From the NCBI GenBank assembly GCA_041821185.1, contig JBGUBD010000003.1, forward strand, positions 62,001 to 126,000: DNA of 64,000 nt, read 5' to 3'. Both the position numbers and the translations under genes were made by a program. Positions 60,818 to 64,000 of this stretch are shown piece by piece (within the stretch, counting starts at the first letter, position 1; every line of letters begins with the position of its first letter). Under the pieces are notes generated by a model. The model saw only the letters and a program-made list of their open reading frames with translations, searched no databases and had not been told where the DNA came from. Origin of the DNA: Phycisphaerales bacterium AB-hyl4 (GTDB lineage: Bacteria; Planctomycetota; Phycisphaerae; Phycisphaerales; Phycisphaeraceae).

Positions 60818-61558
60818 ATGTGCCTGCCTCGCTTGTTGATGCTGTTGGTGTTGTTGTCGTCGTCGCTGTCATTGGCGACGTCGATGGCGTTGGGTGATGA
60901 TGTACCCGATCGGCCTGGGGAGGTTTCCGCTGAGTTGTGGGATGAACTGGTGGCGTTGGACGCGCTGGCTGGGGAGGTGACGAGCCTTCGCGGGCGGTTC
61001 GAGCGCCACCGCAGCACGCCGTTGCTGCGTCGGCCGTTGGTGTCGGAAGGCGTGGTGTATGTGTCGGGGGATCGCGTGCGTTGGGAGACGCAAGCGCCTT
61101 CGCCGAGCACGACGCTGGTGCGTGACGGGGAGGTGCAGATCTATCAGCCGGAGGAGCGGCGGGTTGAGGTTTATGCGCTTGAAGAGCGAGCGGAGCAATT
61201 CGGCGGTGGGCTGATGCTGCGGTTGACGACCTTGGTGGAGACGTTTTGCCTGGCGGAGGTGGAGCCGGGCGAGGTGTTTGAGGATCTTGCGGGGGATGAT
61301 GTGGCGGGGCTGCTTGGGTTGCGGTTGACGCCACGCGATGAGGCGATCACGGAAGAGTTTGAATCGATGGCCATGCTGTTGGATCGTGAGACGGGGCAGT
61401 TGCTTCGGCTTCGGCTGGTGACGGACGCGTCGCAGTGGACGGAGTATCGGTTTGTCGAGGTTGAGCCGAACGTGGAGCTTGGGGAGGACACGTTTACGCT
61501 GGAGCTGCCGACGGACGTGGAAGTGGTGCGTCCGATGGAGGGTGGCTCGCGTGATTGA
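60818..61558 (+). CDS. LolA-like periplasmic lipid carrier
   Basis: The 246-residue protein begins at ATG 60818 after GGAGG eight bases upstream; an ATG at 60779, overlapping the dehydratase stop, is the alternative. A signal peptide (MCLPRLLMLLVLLSSSLSLATSMALG) precedes a LolA fold: TSLRGRFERHRSTPLLRRPLVSEGVVYVSGDRVRWETQAPSPS in outline, the same 'F.Q.K....L.RPL.S.G.F......RW.....P.P' as aryl polyene LolA proteins. Its role is probably to ferry the polyene lipid across the periplasm. Coupled to the ACP-dehydratase and to the acyltransferase. Confidence 0.85.
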   Translation: MCLPRLLMLLVLLSSSLSLATSMALGDDVPDRPGEVSAELWDELVALDALAGEVTSLRGRFERHRSTPLLRRPLVSEGVVYVSGDRVRWETQAPSPSTTLVRDGEVQIYQPEERRVEVYALEERAEQFGGGLMLRLTTLVETFCLAEVEPGEVFEDLAGDDVAGLLGLRLTPRDEAITEEFESMAMLLDRETGQLLRLRLVTDASQWTEYRFVEVEPNVELGEDTFTLELPTDVEVVRPMEGGSRD

Positions 61559-61591
61559 TCCAATCCGGATGATGATGGCTGGGGGGGCGTG

Positions 61592-62578
61592 ATGACGCAG
61601 ATGCACACGCTCGAAGCGGAGGCGAAGCAGCCGGGCAGGGCTTATCACGAGTCTCGGGCGATTTCGTTCTGGCTGAACTTCTTTTTCTTTTTCGCGCGAC
61701 GGACGCCGCTGCTCGTGCGGTGGTCGCGGCCGTTCTGGATGATGCTGTCGCGGCATTTTTTCGTGGACTACCTGCGCGGCGGGATTCGGAAGAACACGCA
61801 CTGGCTGCTGGGGCCTGACGCGAGCGAGGCGGATCGGCGGGCGCTGACGGATCGGGTGCTGGAACATTTTTACATGTTCATCCACGACATCGGCCGAGCG
61901 GGGGGGCTGTCGCGCGAGCAACTCGAAGCACAGATCGATGCGGTGGAAGGCGAAGACCATTTTCATGAGATTCGCAAGCTGAAGCGCGGCGCGATCATCG
62001 CCACGGCTCACATGGGCTCGTTTGAAGTTGGAGCGGCGGCGGTACGCTCGCTTGAGCCGAGAGTGCATGTTGCGTTTCAGCATGACAACCTGGGCGCGTT
62101 CGATGCGATCCGCCATCGCCTGCATGAAAAGCTGGGGTTGATCGAAGCGGTGGTGGATCAGGGGTGGAGCGCGTGGTTGCAGGTGCGCGATGCGCTTTTG
62201 AACGACGAGGTGGTGTTGATCCAGGCGGATCGAACGATGCCGGGGCAGCATGGGGTGGCGGTGCCTTTTATGGGTGGGCATCTGTTGATGCCGCTGGGGC
62301 CGATCAAGTTGGCGGTGATGACTGGGGCGCCGATCGTGCCGGTGTTTGCGATTCGTTTGCCGAGTGGGAAGGTGAGGCTGGTGATTGAGTCGCCGATCGT
62401 GGTGGATGCGGAGCGCGATCGGCCGCGCGACGAAGTGCCGGGGCCGGCGATGCTTCAACTCACGAAGGTGATTGAAAAGCAGGTGCGGGCGCACCCGGAG
62501 CAGTGGCTGATGCTGCACCCGGCGTGGATGGAGGATCAAGCGGGAGGAGTGACGTCGCGGGTGGGGGCGGAGGGGTGA
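61592..62578 (+). CDS. LpxL/HtrB-like acyltransferase
   Basis: The 328-residue protein (start MTQMHTLEAEAKQ) matches lysophospholipid acyltransferases of the lauroyl/myristoyl (LpxL) class: SRAISFWLNFFFFFARRTPLLVR near the N-terminus, the acceptor box TAHMGSFEVGAAAVR (H-x4-E), ADRTMPGQHGVAVPFMGG and GAPIVPVFAIRLP. In aryl polyene loci an enzyme of this type transfers the completed aryl polyene acid onto a lipid or glycolipid. It is 33 bases after the LolA-like gene. A palindrome and a ~190-base gap separate it from the ketosynthase. Confidence 0.9.
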   Translation: MTQMHTLEAEAKQPGRAYHESRAISFWLNFFFFFARRTPLLVRWSRPFWMMLSRHFFVDYLRGGIRKNTHWLLGPDASEADRRALTDRVLEHFYMFIHDIGRAGGLSREQLEAQIDAVEGEDHFHEIRKLKRGAIIATAHMGSFEVGAAAVRSLEPRVHVAFQHDNLGAFDAIRHRLHEKLGLIEAVVDQGWSAWLQVRDALLNDEVVLIQADRTMPGQHGVAVPFMGGHLLMPLGPIKLAVMTGAPIVPVFAIRLPSGKVRLVIESPIVVDAERDRPRDEVPGPAMLQLTKVIEKQVRAHPEQWLMLHPAWMEDQAGGVTSRVGAEG

Positions 62579-62598
62579 GGGGAGAGTGAGGGGGGAGA

Positions 62599-62619
62599 CC
62601 CACGGATCGAATCCGTGGG
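62599..62619. repeat. REP-like palindrome (CCCACGGAT arms)
   Basis: Nine-base arms with a three-base loop CGA, after the acyltransferase gene inside the locus. Confidence 0.8.
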
Positions 62620-62765
62620 CTTCGGGTGGGGGGGATTTGAGGTGGGGACTTGGGATCGGGGGCAGTAAGTGTTTGCGATGGCGGGTTTTGGTTTGTATGC
62701 CATGGCGGGGGCAAGGTAAGCTGGCATCGTTTTGAGGTTGAGCGGGTAGATGAGGAAACAGCGTT

Positions 62766-64000
62766 TTGCGTGACGTCGTCATTACAGGTAGCGGATTGGT
62801 GAGCGCCCTGGGGCTGGATCGTCAGACCACGTGGCAGCGGATATGTCAGGGCGAAAGCGGCCTTGGTCCGTTGACTGCGCTGGAGCAGCAGCCGAGCGAG
62901 CCGCGCGATGGCGGGCAGGCGCCGGCGTTGCCGGGCGAGGACGATGGTCGGCCGCGCGAGGTGCGCTACCTCCGCCATGCGATCGCGGACGCGTTGAAAG
63001 AGGCAGGGCTCGGCGGCGAGGGGGCGTCGCCTTACGCGGGCGAGCGGTGCGGGCTGGTGTTCGGCACGACGTTGCATGGGATGCGGGCGGGGGGCGCGTT
63101 TTTTCGCGCGAACGACTTTACGCCCTTGCATGATTTTCAAGCGGCCGCGGTGCTCAACGATGCGGCGGAAGCGTTTGGCTTGACGGGGATCGCGACCACA
63201 ACGTGCTCGGCCTGCTCGTCGGGGTTGAGCAGCATCGCGCTGGCGGTGACGCTGTTGCAGACGGGCGAGTTGGATATGGTTGTGGCGGGGGGGTACGACC
63301 CGATCAGCGAGTATGCCTACGCGGGGTTCAACAGTTTGCGATTGGTGGCGGAGGGACCGCCGCGGCCGTTCGGTCGTGGTCGACAGGGGATGAAGCTTGG
63401 GGAAGGTTACGGCGCGGTGGTGCTGGAGCGGGCGGATGATGCGCGGCGGCGTCGCGCGAAGCCGATCGGCCGAGTGGTCGGGTTCGGCGAGTCGGCGGAC
63501 GCGCATCACCTGACGCAGCCGCATCCGGAAGGGCGCGGCGCGGTGCGAGCGATACGCGAGGCGCTCGCGTCGGCGGAGCTATCGCCTGCGGATATTGATC
63601 TGGTGACAGCGCACGCGACGGGCACGCCGGACAACGAGCGTGGCGAGTATGCGGCGCTGAAGCAGGTGTTTGAGGAAACGTTGTCGGACGTGCCGGTGGT
63701 GGCGTTTAAGAGTTGGCTTGGTCATACGCTTGGCGGCGCGGGGACGGTGGAGTGCATACTGACGTTGTGCGCTTTGAATGATGGGTACGTGCCGCCGACG
63801 GATAATGTTGAGGTGGCGGATCTGGAGTATCCGGATTTGCGTTTCGCGCGGCATCATGCCGAGCCGAAGCCGTTGCGGTACGCGATCAACCTTTCGCTTG
63901 GGTTTGGTGGGGCGAATACATGCGTGGTGTTTGCGCCGCCGACGGCGGAAGCGGCGGCGGTGGAAGCGCCGACGGTAATGACGCGTGGGAGTGATGCGGG
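62766..64000 (+). CDS. Beta-ketoacyl synthase (KAS II/ClfA-like), truncated by window end
   Basis: The frame is open from TTG 62766 (RDVVITGSGLVSALGLDRQTTW) to the right edge with no stop in 411 codons. Ketosynthase motifs are complete: nucleophile Cys150 in TTTCSACSSGLSSIALAV, His283 in TAHATGTPDNERGEY, His320 in KSWLGHTLGGAGTVE, then YAINLSLGFGGANTCVVF. It condenses malonyl-ACP with the growing acyl chain. Sequence resembles FabF/aryl polyene KS types (ApeO/ApeR, XanH-like); being a full triad it is an elongating KS rather than a chain-length factor. GAGGA lies before the TTG. Expected partners (KS/CLF, ketoreductase) should lie beyond base 64000. Confidence 0.88.
   Translation, partial: MRDVVITGSGLVSALGLDRQTTWQRICQGESGLGPLTALEQQPSEPRDGGQAPALPGEDDGRPREVRYLRHAIADALKEAGLGGEGASPYAGERCGLVFGTTLHGMRAGGAFFRANDFTPLHDFQAAAVLNDAAEAFGLTGIATTTCSACSSGLSSIALAVTLLQTGELDMVVAGGYDPISEYAYAGFNSLRLVAEGPPRPFGRGRQGMKLGEGYGAVVLERADDARRRRAKPIGRVVGFGESADAHHLTQPHPEGRGAVRAIREALASAELSPADIDLVTAHATGTPDNERGEYAALKQVFEETLSDVPVVAFKSWLGHTLGGAGTVECILTLCALNDGYVPPTDNVEVADLEYPDLRFARHHAEPKPLRYAINLSLGFGGANTCVVFAPPTAEAAAVEAPTVMTRGSDA

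Overview
The window is high-GC chromosomal DNA, most likely from a planctomycete of the Phycisphaerae type. This is an inference from gene content: a PEP-CTERM exported protein, a type II pseudopilin-like protein ending in a planctomycete-style DGHVENI segment, a two-domain NagB/PIG-L protein, a planctomycete-like tyrosine-recombinase remnant and many dispersed short repeats. No rRNA is present to confirm it.

Layout. 1-3.9 kb: a membrane/zinc-ribbon protein, an isolated glycogen-binding-like domain, a CpsB-type PHP phosphatase and tRNA-Lys(UUU). 3.95-10.6 kb: a small accessory island abutting the tRNA. It holds a decayed integrase, a leftward operon (GntR/LacI-type regulator, pseudopilin, beta-helix polysaccharide-active protein, PEP-CTERM protein) and a divergent alpha/alpha-toroid protein, with palindromic operator candidates between regulator and enzyme. 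10.8-45.9 kb: housekeeping genes (coaD, prfB with a programmed frameshift, aminotransferase, rsmD, ffh, moeB/thiF-rhodanese, rluA, cysK, carB, nagB/PIG-L, hrpA, DUF1338, astB) mixed with TPR, HEAT, HTTM, response-regulator and small lipoprotein genes.

46-64 kb (open at the right edge): the most interesting part. It is a rightward biosynthetic locus resembling a xanthomonadin-type aryl polyene cluster: acyl carrier protein, condensation-like acyltransferase, flavin oxidoreductase, adenylate-forming ligase, chorismatase, second ligase, LolA-like lipoprotein, MMPL exporter, polysaccharide deacetylase, alpha/beta hydrolase, ACP-dehydratase fusion, second LolA-like protein, LpxL-like acyltransferase and a ketosynthase cut by the window end. 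The inferred logic is: chorismatase makes a hydroxybenzoate starter; a ligase loads it on an ACP; ketosynthase and dehydratase (with a ketoreductase expected beyond the edge) build a polyene; the acyltransferase attaches it to a lipid; MMPL and LolA-like proteins carry it to the outer membrane. A PagL-like lipid A deacylase sits divergently at the left border.

Two repeat families pervade the intergenic DNA: palindromes with arms like AAGCCCACGG, and heptamer arrays GTTTCTA/GTTTCTG. They often occur as a composite (heptamers first, palindrome next). Heptamers supply the stop codons of several genes, and one palindrome lies in frame inside carB.
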